6,910 bases of DNA from Defluviitaleaceae bacterium (GCA_009787435.1 WRFW01000141.1:1-6910), one strand, 5' to 3'; shown: positions 1 to 6,273, numbered from the stretch's first letter. The notes: a model not told the origin generated them from the sequence alone. Made by a program: numbers and translations.

Positions 1-206
1 TCGGAAGCATCATGAAAAATAGCCGCTGTAGTTATTTTTTCTACATTGTGATTTTTCCCAAAAAATTCATTGCCGATATTAGCAAGCAAGTTTGCTATTA
101 ATGCAGTTTCTAATGTGTGTTCGCTTAAATTTTCTTCCCTAGCATTCCACATTAAACCCCACCTTTTTATGTGCTTCATTCTAAAAAGCAAAGGTAAAAA
201 TCGCAT
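1..206 (-). CDS. yfbR: YfbR-like HD-domain 5'-deoxynucleotidase, N-terminal part (cut by window edge)
   Basis: Only the first 68 codons are present; the gene runs off the left end. The protein begins MRFLPLLFRMKHIKRWGLMW and continues through an NLSEH motif (His30) to FHDAS (His65-Asp66) at the edge. From memory of E. coli YfbR, the order RW, then SEH, then HDASE about 35 residues later matches closely: Arg15-Trp16, His30 and His65-Asp66 here correspond to its substrate-contacting Arg-Trp pair and HD metal ligands. That family removes phosphate from deoxynucleoside 5'-monophosphates in the cytoplasm using a divalent metal. The last HD-family aspartate would lie outside the window. The ATG at 204-206 follows a G-rich AAGGGGG on the minus strand, only 3 nt away, so spacing is tight; the downstream in-frame Met10 is a weaker alternative because it would trim a conserved helix. 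It lies 84 nt downstream of asnB on the same strand and may be cotranscribed. Family assignment is fairly sure, exact substrate less so. Confidence 0.85.
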   Translation of the reverse strand, partial: MRFLPLLFRMKHIKRWGLMWNAREENLSEHTLETALIANLLANIGNEFFGKNHNVEKITTAAIFHDAS

Positions 207-244
207 ATACCCCCTTATAAGTATATAAACAAGATTTTTTAGCT

Positions 245-280
245 AGCAAACAATAAATATGTTTATCGGTTGTGTTTGCT
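245..280. other. Nested inverted repeat in the asnB-yfbR gap
   Basis: AGCAAACA (245-252) is the exact reverse complement of TGTTTGCT (273-280). Inside it ATAAA (253-257) pairs with TTTAT (262-266). A stem-loop is therefore possible between asnB and yfbR. It is not followed by a T-run in either direction (on the minus strand it is followed by an A-rich stretch), so it is not a standard intrinsic terminator. It could be an RNA-processing or stability element, or chance in AT-rich DNA. Confidence 0.3.
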
Positions 281-290
281 TTGCAAGTGT

Positions 291-2321
291 TTAATCAACT
301 CTAAAAAATTCATTGTGCCAAATTAAAAACATGTATATAGTCCATATTTTTCTTGAATTATCGGTCTTTTTTTTGTGGTCTTCTAATAATTTAATTAATT
401 CTGCTCTGTTAAAAAATTTATTTGCAGTTTCGGAAGCAAAAGCTTCTTTCACTTTTTCATAATATTCTTCTTGCCTTAACCAATGGCGTATTGGCACGGG
501 AAAGCCTAGTTTTTTCTTTTCTGCATTTTCTTTTGGCAAGTGTTTCTCGGCAGCTTCTCTAAATGCTTTTTTAGTTTTAGTTTTTGTTACTCTATCTTTC
601 GTTTGCAATGTTCGTGCTAAGTTATAAACTTCTTTATCTAAAAAGGGAACACGAACTTCTAAACTATGTGCCATGCTCATTTTATCGGCTTTTAATAAAA
701 TATCACCAACTAGCCACATATGCAAATCTAAAAATTGCATTTTTGTTATATCATCGTAATTTTTTGCTTCTTCATAATATTTAGCCACCACTTGCTGTGG
801 AGATAAATAGCTTGCAGGGCGCATAATATCTTGCTGAGAAGCTAAAGACTGGGCTTGTGTAGTTGAATTTGGAACGCTTTCAGCAGACGTATTAAGTTCT
901 ATGCTATTATTTAAAGCAGACTTTACAGCGGGGCTTAAAATCTTTTTAACTTCTTTTTCACTAAAAATTTTAGCATTTCCAATAAACCTCTGCTCTATAG
1001 TTTTACTTGCACGGATTAGAAAGTTTTTGCCTTTAAATTTAAATGGCAAAGCAGAAACGGTAGAAGCCATAATAACCCGTATAGGCTTCGGTATTTTTTG
1101 AAATTTAGCGAGTGCTAGAGGCTCTTGGTATATGTTATACCCTCCGAAAAGCTCGTCTGCCCCCTCTCCAGAAAGAACACCTTTCACATGCTCTTTTGCA
1201 AGCCCCGAAACGAAATATAAAGCAACTGCAGATGGGTCTGCCAGGGGCTCATCCATATGGTATTGTATTTTGCTTAAGCTTTGCCAATATTCTTCCGTCG
1301 TTATTATTTTGCTATAGTTTGTGAGCCCTTTTTCTTTAGAAAGCCTTTCAGCATAGCTTATTTCGTTAAATTCTTCATAATCAAAGCCTACTGTGAAAGT
1401 TTTTTTGCCATTAAATCTGGAAGCTATATAGCTTGAATCAACTCCGCTAGATAAAAAGGAACCTATTTCAACTTCTGCTTCTGAATGGTGATTTATTGAG
1501 TTTAGCAAAGTTTGATTTATTTTAGAAGTAGTATTGTCGACGTTTAATCTCGGCTCCTCTGTTTCATTTTCCACACTGTAATGATTTTGATTAAAGCTAT
1601 CTTCAATATTTACACCGCTATGCTCGTTTATATCGCCTGAATGGTCAAAAGATATATTAAAATATTTTGTGATACTAAGCTTTTTATTTTCAAATTCCAA
1701 ATAGTGCCCAGGCATTAATTTATAAATTCCTTTGAAGAGGGTTTCTTCAAGTGCTGAATATTGAAAGCTTAAATAAACTGCCAAAGCTTGCTCGTTAACT
1801 TCTTTTTTAACACCGTGGGCAAGTATCGCTTTAATTTCTGAAGCAAATATAAGCTCGCCATTTGCCAATGTGTAATAAAATGGTTTTATGCCGAAAAAGT
1901 CCCTTGCTGCAAAAATATTGCCTGTCTCTATATTAAAAATAACAAATGAAAACATACCACGAAGTTTATTTAAACATTCTTTGCCATATTCTTCATAGGC
2001 GTGCAAAATAACTTCTGTGTCTGCATTGGTTTTAAAAGTGTGCCCTAAATTTAAAAGGTTTTCTCTAAGCTCGGTATAATTATATATTTCTCCATTAAAA
2101 ACTATTCCTAAATTGCCAGTTTCATTATATATTGGCTGGTCTCCATCTGCAAGCCCCAAAAAGCTTAGCCTTCTAAATCCTATTTGTAAAAAATTGCTCG
2201 TATGGAAGCCCTCAGAATCTGGGCCTCTGTGGGCTATTGTTTTAGTCATATTTTCTAAAATTGCCCTTTGTGATTGATTATCATTATTTAGTGATGTTGT
2301 GAAGCCACAAAAACCGCACAT
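291..2321 (-). CDS. asnB: Glutamine-hydrolysing asparagine synthetase, AsnB family
   Basis: This cytoplasmic enzyme makes asparagine from aspartate, ATP and glutamine. The N-terminal class II glutaminase domain (about 1-210) begins MCGFCGF, so Cys2 becomes the N-terminal nucleophile after Met removal. It also has Arg50-Arg51, NGEIYN (76-81) and Asp101 for glutamine binding. The C-terminal synthetase domain has the ATP pyrophosphate loop SSGVDSS (291-297; many homologues have SGG), DEPLADPS (357-364), SGEGADELFGGY (384-395), KADKMSMAHSLEVRVPFLD (544-562) and KKLGFPVPIRHW (603-614). All expected catalytic motifs are present, so it should be active. At 676 residues it is longer than the usual roughly 550-640; the excess appears to lie in two polar stretches, about 225-262 and 471-500. 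The ATG at 2319-2321 is fixed by MCGF and by an AAGGAG site (2327-2332) 5 nt upstream. It is divergent from cheV and lies upstream of yfbR. Confidence 0.97.
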   Translation of the reverse strand: MCGFCGFTTSLNNDNQSQRAILENMTKTIAHRGPDSEGFHTSNFLQIGFRRLSFLGLADGDQPIYNETGNLGIVFNGEIYNYTELRENLLNLGHTFKTNADTEVILHAYEEYGKECLNKLRGMFSFVIFNIETGNIFAARDFFGIKPFYYTLANGELIFASEIKAILAHGVKKEVNEQALAVYLSFQYSALEETLFKGIYKLMPGHYLEFENKKLSITKYFNISFDHSGDINEHSGVNIEDSFNQNHYSVENETEEPRLNVDNTTSKINQTLLNSINHHSEAEVEIGSFLSSGVDSSYIASRFNGKKTFTVGFDYEEFNEISYAERLSKEKGLTNYSKIITTEEYWQSLSKIQYHMDEPLADPSAVALYFVSGLAKEHVKGVLSGEGADELFGGYNIYQEPLALAKFQKIPKPIRVIMASTVSALPFKFKGKNFLIRASKTIEQRFIGNAKIFSEKEVKKILSPAVKSALNNSIELNTSAESVPNSTTQAQSLASQQDIMRPASYLSPQQVVAKYYEEAKNYDDITKMQFLDLHMWLVGDILLKADKMSMAHSLEVRVPFLDKEVYNLARTLQTKDRVTKTKTKKAFREAAEKHLPKENAEKKKLGFPVPIRHWLRQEEYYEKVKEAFASETANKFFNRAELIKLLEDHKKKTDNSRKIWTIYMFLIWHNEFFRVD

Positions 2322-2343
2322 ATTAACTCCTTCGTTCGTTTAA

Positions 2344-2372
2344 ATTATATAAATTTAGTTCAAAATACACAA
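2344..2372 (-). promoter_or_regulatory. Probable sigma-A type promoter of asnB
   Basis: Read on the minus strand, TTGTGT (2367-2372) is followed after exactly 17 nt by a perfect TATAAT (2344-2349). The -35 matches the consensus at three positions only, so the -10 carries the call. Transcription would start near 2337, giving a leader of about 16 nt that still contains the whole AAGGAG site. CACAAGTGTG (2368-2377), an inverted repeat CACA/TGTG, straddles the -35 and could be a protein-binding site. Confidence 0.55.
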
Positions 2373-2387
2373 GTGTGCCTTATAGGC

Positions 2388-2405
2388 GGCAAATATATCT
2401 TTGCC
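2388..2405. promoter_or_regulatory. 18-bp palindrome upstream of the asnB promoter (possible operator)
   Basis: GGCAAA (2388-2393) and TTTGCC (2400-2405) are perfect inverted arms around the 6-nt spacer TATATC. The site lies 15 bp upstream of the asnB -35 and about 60 bp upstream of the cheV -35, where a dimeric regulator could act on asnB. The sequence does not match the CodY or TnrA boxes that control asparagine or nitrogen genes in Bacillus, so no regulator is named. On the plus strand TTTTG follows, but no gene lies upstream on that strand to terminate. Confidence 0.3.
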
Positions 2406-2465
2406 TTTTGTGAAACACCTTAAAAAATTTTAACACTTTTTTTGAAATAAATCAAGAAAAAAGTA

Positions 2466-2495
2466 TTTACTAGGTGTATTTAAATGTGGTATAAT
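2466..2495 (+). promoter_or_regulatory. Probable sigma-A promoter of cheV with extended -10
   Basis: TTTACT (2466-2471, four of six consensus bases) is followed after 18 nt by a perfect TATAAT (2490-2495). TG at 2487-2488 makes an extended -10 (TGGTATAAT), which compensates for the imperfect -35. Start of transcription is expected near 2502, giving a leader of about 114 nt. No motility-sigma (SigD-like TAAA/GCCGATAT) promoter was seen in the gap, which suggests vegetative rather than flagellar-regulon expression (inference). Confidence 0.65.
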
Positions 2496-2501
2496 TGTAA
2501 T

Positions 2502-2600
2502 AATGGCTTTTTGGCAGTGTGCTAAAGCAAACCGGCTTTAAATTTTTAAGCTTTCAGCCGAAAACCCAAAAAGCAAATTTTTTACAATTTTTATGATTTT
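2502..2600 (+). promoter_or_regulatory. Structured 5' leader of cheV with competing stems
   Basis: GCTTT occurs at 2506-2510, 2535-2539 and 2550-2554, and its complement AAAGC at 2524-2528 and 2570-2574. Possible stems are 2506-2510/2524-2528, TAAAGC 2523-2528/GCTTTA 2535-2540, CGGCT 2533-2537/AGCCG 2556-2560, and 2550-2554/2570-2574. The last is followed by AAA and then six T (2578-2583), a weak terminator-like shape. Several of these exclude each other, as in an attenuator. It matches no riboswitch class I recognise, and short stems in AT-rich DNA can be chance. Confidence 0.3.
2505..2528 (+). repeat. Intergenic motif copy 1 (GGCT-N5-GCAGTG-T-GCTAAAGC)
   Basis: This stretch in the cheV leader reads GGCT, five bases, GCAGTG, T, GCTAAAGC. 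The gap before tsaB (6199-6222) has GGCT, six bases, GCAGTG, GCTAAAGC. All 18 fixed bases agree, with two one-base length differences. In both copies the outer GCT-type arm can pair with the terminal AGC-type arm. Whether this is a real repeat family cannot be told from two copies. Confidence 0.35.
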
Positions 2601-2615
2601 AGGAGGCAGGCAATA

Positions 2616-3557
2616 ATGGATAAGGGCACGAAGAAAAAAGAAATATTGTTAGAAGTTGGTACTAATGAATTAGAAATAATGGAATTTATAGTAGACGAGC
2701 GAAGCTTTGGCATAAATGTTTCTAAAGTTTTGGAAATAATGAAATATGAAGAAATTACACCTGTGCCGCATTCAAACAAATATGTGGAGGGAATTTTTAA
2801 ACCAAGAAACCAAATTATAACAGTGCTTGACTTAGCAGCTTATTTAAACCTTGCTACTAAAGAAAACCCTGAAAGAGATATTTTAATAATAACTAATTTT
2901 AACAACAACCACACAGCATTTCATGTGCACTCAGTTGAAACGATACACAGAATTTCATGGTCTGAAATGGAAAAACCAGACGAAACAATACACGGCAATA
3001 TGGACGGTATCACTACAGGCATTGCACGTGTTGGCGAAAAATTAATTACTATATTAGATTTTGAAAGAATAATGGCAGAGCTTAACCCTTCCCAAGCGGT
3101 AAATGCCGATAAAGTGAACCATTTAATTGATAGGCCTAGAAATGATGTGCCAATTTTAGTAGCAGAAGATAGCCCGTTTCTTAAAAAAGTGCTTTTAGAT
3201 GCCTTGCACAGAGCAGGTTATATGAATACCCTTTGGTTTGGAACTGGAAAAGAAGCTTGGGAAGCATTAGATAGCATGAAAGAGCTTGAACTAAGCAACT
3301 TAAGCGAACACGTACGCCTTATAATTACCGATATTGAAATGCCAGAAATGGACGGGCACACATTGTGTAAGCTAGTAAAAAATGATAGGCGATTTAAGCA
3401 CTTACCAGTTATAATGTTTAGCTCTTTAATTAATGATGAGATGAAGAAAAAGGGTAAAACAGTTGGGGCAGATGCTCAAATTAGCAAGCCAGAAATTGAA
3501 AATTTAGTAACTTATATTGATGCGTTTATTTTTGGAGACGACAGCACAATAAATTAA
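2616..3557 (+). CDS. cheV: Chemotaxis coupling protein CheV (CheW domain plus receiver)
   Basis: CheV helps link methyl-accepting chemoreceptors to the histidine kinase CheA and acts in adaptation; it works at the polar receptor array on the inner face of the membrane. Residues about 15-157 form a CheW-like domain (GINVSKVLEIMKYEEITPVP, then a GIFKPR loop and TVLDL). Residues about 177-306 form a response-regulator receiver: acidic pair Glu184-Asp185, phosphoacceptor Asp239 in ITDIEMPEMDG, switch-position Ser269 and Lys291 in the SKP motif. All residues needed for phosphorylation are present. The length, 313, is normal. The start has an excellent AGGAGG (2601-2606), 9 nt upstream. It has its own promoter, is divergent from asnB, and is followed by metG with no clear terminator. 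No other chemotaxis gene is visible here, so its CheA partner must be encoded elsewhere. Confidence 0.96.
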   Translation: MDKGTKKKEILLEVGTNELEIMEFIVDERSFGINVSKVLEIMKYEEITPVPHSNKYVEGIFKPRNQIITVLDLAAYLNLATKENPERDILIITNFNNNHTAFHVHSVETIHRISWSEMEKPDETIHGNMDGITTGIARVGEKLITILDFERIMAELNPSQAVNADKVNHLIDRPRNDVPILVAEDSPFLKKVLLDALHRAGYMNTLWFGTGKEAWEALDSMKELELSNLSEHVRLIITDIEMPEMDGHTLCKLVKNDRRFKHLPVIMFSSLINDEMKKKGKTVGADAQISKPEIENLVTYIDAFIFGDDSTIN

Positions 3558-3582
3558 TGTGTAGAAGATGTAGTTCTATATG

Positions 3583-3602
3583 ACTAAAAGAAACTAAAAG
3601 AA
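3583..3602 (+). repeat. Perfect tandem 10-bp repeat before metG
   Basis: ACTAAAAGAA is repeated twice in tandem (3583-3592 and 3593-3602) in the 69-nt cheV-metG gap, followed by more purine-rich sequence. A short hairpin TAGAA (3562-3566)/TTCTA (3574-3578) precedes it but has no T-run, so it is not a terminator. No T-box or SAM riboswitch fits in this gap. The repeat may be replication slippage without function. Confidence 0.5.
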
Positions 3603-3626
3603 AAAGAAAGCGAGCAAATCTAATGT

Positions 3627-5270
3627 ATGGAAAAAAATAAAACTTTTTACATTACAACACCTATCTTTTACCCAAACGACAATATGCATATAGGCCATTG
3701 CTACACTACAGTAGCTTCAGACGTTATGACTAGATATAAAAAAGCACGCGGCTTTGATACTCTATTTTTAACAGGCACAGACGAACACGGGCAAAAGATA
3801 GAAAAAACCGCAAAAGAACATGGAAAAGCCCCCTTAGACTATGTAAATAAAATTGTGGAAGATACGAAATCGCTTTGGCAAAGCTTAGATGTGCAATATG
3901 ATATTTTTTCAAGAACGACCGATAAAGACCATATAAAAGCTGTGCAGCAAATTTTTAAAAAACTGCATGAAAAAGGCGACATATATAAAGACAAATATGA
4001 CGGGCTATATTGCACACCTTGTGAATCTTTTATTACAGAGACTAAAGCAAAAGAAACGAAAAATACTTGCCCAGATTGCGGGCGTGCTATAGAAAATATT
4101 AAAGAAGATGTTTATTTTTTTAATTTGCCAAAATATTTAGAGCATCTAAAAAACCATATAGAGCAAAACCCACATTTTATAAGCCCGGAATCAAGAAAAA
4201 ATGAAATGTTAAATTTATTAAAAGAAACTGGTCCGCTCTGTGTTTCAAGAACTACATTTACTTGGGGTGTGCCAGTAGAGTTTGACCATGGGCACGTAGT
4301 ATACGTTTGGATAGATGCACTTTCAAACTATATAACTAAGCTAGGCTTTAATTTAGAAGCTGAGCAAGGCGAGCGTTATAAAAATTATTGGCCTGCAAAT
4401 GTACACATGGTAGGAAAAGACATAGTCCGTTTCCACACTATAATATGGCCCGCTATTTTAATGGCACTTGGCGAGCCTTTGCCTGAAAAAATTTTTGGGC
4501 ATGGGTTTCTTAAAATTAAAGGCGAAAAAATATCTAAATCTAAAGGGAATTCTGTTGAGCCAAACTTTTTAATTGATAGATACGGAAAAGATAGTGTGCG
4601 TTATTTTCTTATGCGTGAAATGAATTTAGGGCAAGATGCCGATTTTACAACACCCGCCTTTCTAAATAGAATAAACCACGATTTAGCAAACGATTTAGGA
4701 AATTTAGTTTCCCGCTCGCTAAGCATGGCTGTTCAATATTTTCCAACTAGCATAGCTAGCGAGGGGCAATTATTAAACATAGAAGATATAGAAAAAGCTA
4801 TGAATGCTATAGGGACAAATGAAGATTTAAACCCAACACAAGCAGTTAAAAAAACTATAGCCGAAACAATAACAGAAGTTGAAAAAGCTATGGATAATTT
4901 AATGTTTAGCACAGCTTTAGAAACCATATGGACATTAATCCGAAGAACTAACAAATATATAGATGAAACAACACCTTGGATATTAGCAAAAGATGAAACT
5001 AAAAAAGAAGAGCTTAGCTGTGTGCTATACACTCTATTTGAGGCTCTCCGCTCTATTAGTATATTAATTGCACCTTTTTTGCCTAATACTGCTGAATATA
5101 TAAAAACGCACATTAATTCAAATAAAAATAATTGGGATGAAGCAAAAGAATTTGGTCTGCTTCCTAAAGATTTGAAAGTTACAAAAGGCGATATTTTATT
5201 CCCTAGGATAGACTTAAAAAAAGAAGAAACAGAGCTTGAAAAATTGTTTGGAGAAAGTAAAAATGGGTGA
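3627..5270 (+). CDS. metG: Methionyl-tRNA synthetase, short form without C-terminal tRNA-binding domain
   Basis: This class I synthetase charges tRNA-Met with methionine in the cytoplasm for initiation and elongation. The Rossmann core carries HIGH (21-24), TGTDEHGQKIEK (49-60), a four-cysteine zinc knuckle (Cys129, Cys132, Cys148, Cys151), WIDALSNY (228-235) and the KMSKS signature as KISKS (301-305). The helical anticodon-binding domain covers about 350-525, with NKYIDETTPW (442-451). The protein ends at residue 547, just after LFPRIDLKKEE, where many Firmicute homologues (about 640-665 residues) continue into a Trbp111-like OB-fold domain; that domain is absent. A polar stretch at about 373-410 looks longer than usual. 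The ribosome binding site is weak: only purine-rich AAAGCGAG more than 10 nt upstream of the ATG, although the N-terminus is the expected one. It overlaps tatD by 8 nt. Confidence 0.97.
   Translation: MEKNKTFYITTPIFYPNDNMHIGHCYTTVASDVMTRYKKARGFDTLFLTGTDEHGQKIEKTAKEHGKAPLDYVNKIVEDTKSLWQSLDVQYDIFSRTTDKDHIKAVQQIFKKLHEKGDIYKDKYDGLYCTPCESFITETKAKETKNTCPDCGRAIENIKEDVYFFNLPKYLEHLKNHIEQNPHFISPESRKNEMLNLLKETGPLCVSRTTFTWGVPVEFDHGHVVYVWIDALSNYITKLGFNLEAEQGERYKNYWPANVHMVGKDIVRFHTIIWPAILMALGEPLPEKIFGHGFLKIKGEKISKSKGNSVEPNFLIDRYGKDSVRYFLMREMNLGQDADFTTPAFLNRINHDLANDLGNLVSRSLSMAVQYFPTSIASEGQLLNIEDIEKAMNAIGTNEDLNPTQAVKKTIAETITEVEKAMDNLMFSTALETIWTLIRRTNKYIDETTPWILAKDETKKEELSCVLYTLFEALRSISILIAPFLPNTAEYIKTHINSNKNNWDEAKEFGLLPKDLKVTKGDILFPRIDLKKEETELEKLFGESKNG
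5250..5254 (+). promoter_or_regulatory. Ribosome binding site that sets the tatD start
   Basis: GGAGA, inside the last codons of metG, lies 8 nt before the ATG at 5263. It favours that ATG over an in-frame TTG at 5236, which has no such site. Confidence 0.7.
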
Positions 5271-6171
5271 AAAGATTTTTGAGAAGCAAAAAGAACAGAA
5301 AAATGATGATAGTAAAAAAGAAAAAAACTTAGAAACAAAAAATTTGAACAGACCTAGAATCTTTGAAACACATGCCCATTATGAGGGGGAAAGATACGAA
5401 AAAGATAGAGAAGAGCTTCTTTCTTCTTTCCCTGAACAAGGCATATGCCACGTTATTAATATAAGTTTTGATGTTAAATCTTCTGAAAAGTCTATAGCAC
5501 TTACTGAAAAATACCCATTTTTTTCAGCAGCTGTTGGAATTCACCCACACTATGCAAAAGATGTGCCCGAAGATTATATTGAACAATTAGAAAAATTGTC
5601 TAAAAATGAAAAAGTAGTCGCTATTGGGGAAATTGGTCTAGACTTTCATTATGATTACAGCCCAAGAGATATTCAAAGAAAACGCTTTTTAGAACAATTA
5701 GACCTTGTGAGAAAAACAGGGCTTCCAGTAATTATTCATAATAGAGAAGCTGATGAAGAAGTGTTTGATATATTGAAAAATGCAAAGCTTAAAGAAACTG
5801 TTAAAAATAGTACAAGTATGCTTAATGAAGATACTGAAAAATTTATAGGCATAATGCACTGCTTTAGCGGCGATGTTTCACTTGCAGAAAAGTATATAAG
5901 TTTAGGGTATTTAATAGGTATTGGCGGCATTGTAACTTATAAAAATGCAAATGTTTTGAAAGAAGTAGTAAAAGCTATACCGCTTAAATACTTAGTAGTA
6001 GAAACAGATGCACCTTTTTTAACACCTGTGCCACACCGTGGCAAAAGGAATGATTCTACTATGTTAAAATATATAGTTGCAGAGATTGCCAAAATTAAAG
6101 AATTAAGTATAGAAGAAGTAGAAAAGGTTACTTGGGATAATGCAGCAAAGCTTTTTGATGTTAGCCTTTAA
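5263..6171 (+). CDS. tatD: TatD-family metal-dependent DNase with charged N-terminal extension
   Basis: TatD proteins are cytoplasmic TIM-barrel hydrolases with DNase activity. Every expected metal ligand is visible: His37 and His39 in FETHAHY, Glu123 in GEIGLDFHYD, His159 in IIHNRE, His199 in MHCFSG and Asp249 in ETDAPFL. GIHPHYA (92-98) and the PHRGKRN segment (257-263) are also typical. The usual protein is about 255 residues and begins a few residues before the THAH motif; here 302 residues are read. About 32 extra N-terminal residues are rich in Lys, Glu and Asn, and there is an insertion of perhaps 12 residues before HCFSG (about 178-194). The ATG at 5263 overlaps the metG stop and has a ribosome site, so translational coupling is likely. 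A TTG at 5344 would give a normal-length protein but lacks a ribosome site. The metG-tatD order is conserved in Firmicutes; the rnmV and ksgA genes that follow in Bacillus are not present here. Confidence 0.93.
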   Translation: MGEKIFEKQKEQKNDDSKKEKNLETKNLNRPRIFETHAHYEGERYEKDREELLSSFPEQGICHVINISFDVKSSEKSIALTEKYPFFSAAVGIHPHYAKDVPEDYIEQLEKLSKNEKVVAIGEIGLDFHYDYSPRDIQRKRFLEQLDLVRKTGLPVIIHNREADEEVFDILKNAKLKETVKNSTSMLNEDTEKFIGIMHCFSGDVSLAEKYISLGYLIGIGGIVTYKNANVLKEVVKAIPLKYLVVETDAPFLTPVPHRGKRNDSTMLKYIVAEIAKIKELSIEEVEKVTWDNAAKLFDVSL

Positions 6172-6180
6172 AATAACCCA

Positions 6181-6225
6181 TTTATGATGACTGTTCACGG
6201 CTCATAAAGCAGTGGCTAAAGCCGT
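6181..6225 (+). ncRNA. Possible H-type pseudoknot upstream of tsaB
   Basis: TTTATGA (6181-6187) is the exact complement of TCATAAA (6202-6208). ACGGC (6197-6201), which lies in that loop and directly abuts the second arm, is complementary to GCCGT (6221-6225). The two stems cross, giving a compact H-type pseudoknot with loops of 9 and about 12 nt and no base between stems. Alternatively ACGGCT (6197-6202)/AGCCGT (6220-6225) forms a simple 6-bp hairpin. It ends 48 nt before the tsaB ATG. No T-run follows, so it is not a terminator. It matches no riboswitch class I can name; function unknown. Confidence 0.3.
6199..6222 (+). repeat. Intergenic motif copy 2 (GGCT-N6-GCAGTG-GCTAAAGC)
   Basis: Second copy of the motif found in the cheV leader: GGCT (6199-6202), six bases, GCAGTG (6209-6214), then GCTAAAGC (GCTAAAGC spans 6215-6222 with its leading G at 6215). 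The terminal hairpin is GGC-TAAA-GCC here and TGC-TAAA-GCA in the other copy, so one closing pair differs in a compensating way. It lies inside the possible pseudoknot before tsaB. Confidence 0.35.
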
Positions 6226-6273
6226 TCAATAGCTATAAGTTATTAATTTATATAACAAAAACAAAGGACAACT

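Noticed and set aside
245..280. Intrinsic terminator of asnB
   Set aside because: The hairpin is not followed by a T-run on the minus strand; an A-rich tract follows instead.
584..1324. Several plus-strand open frames of 61-70 codons
   Set aside because: All are shadows antisense to asnB, which has intact motifs across the whole region.
2515..2580. Cyclic-di-GMP riboswitch in the cheV leader
   Set aside because: AAAGCAAACC recalls the 5' part of the class I motif, but the conserved GACGCAAAGCC and GGGTTACC blocks are missing, and class II signatures are absent too.
2591..2779. 62-codon minus-strand frame over the cheV start
   Set aside because: It covers the cheV ribosome site and first codons in antisense and has no recognisable motif.
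3558..3626. T-box or SAM riboswitch controlling metG
   Set aside because: The gap is only 69 nt, far too short for either, and it lacks the T-box sequence and a terminator hairpin.
5236..5262. TTG at 5236 as the tatD start
   Set aside because: It has no ribosome binding site, and the ATG at 5263 has GGAGA at good spacing and overlaps the metG stop in the usual coupled way.
4733..5338. 201-codon open frame on the minus strand
   Set aside because: It lies antisense to the well-supported end of metG and start of tatD. Its Ser/Phe/Ile/Val-rich translation is what Lys/Glu/Asn-rich genes give on the opposite strand, and it shows no family motif.
5736..5930. 64-codon minus-strand frame within tatD
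   Set aside because: Antisense to the catalytic core of tatD, with no family motif.
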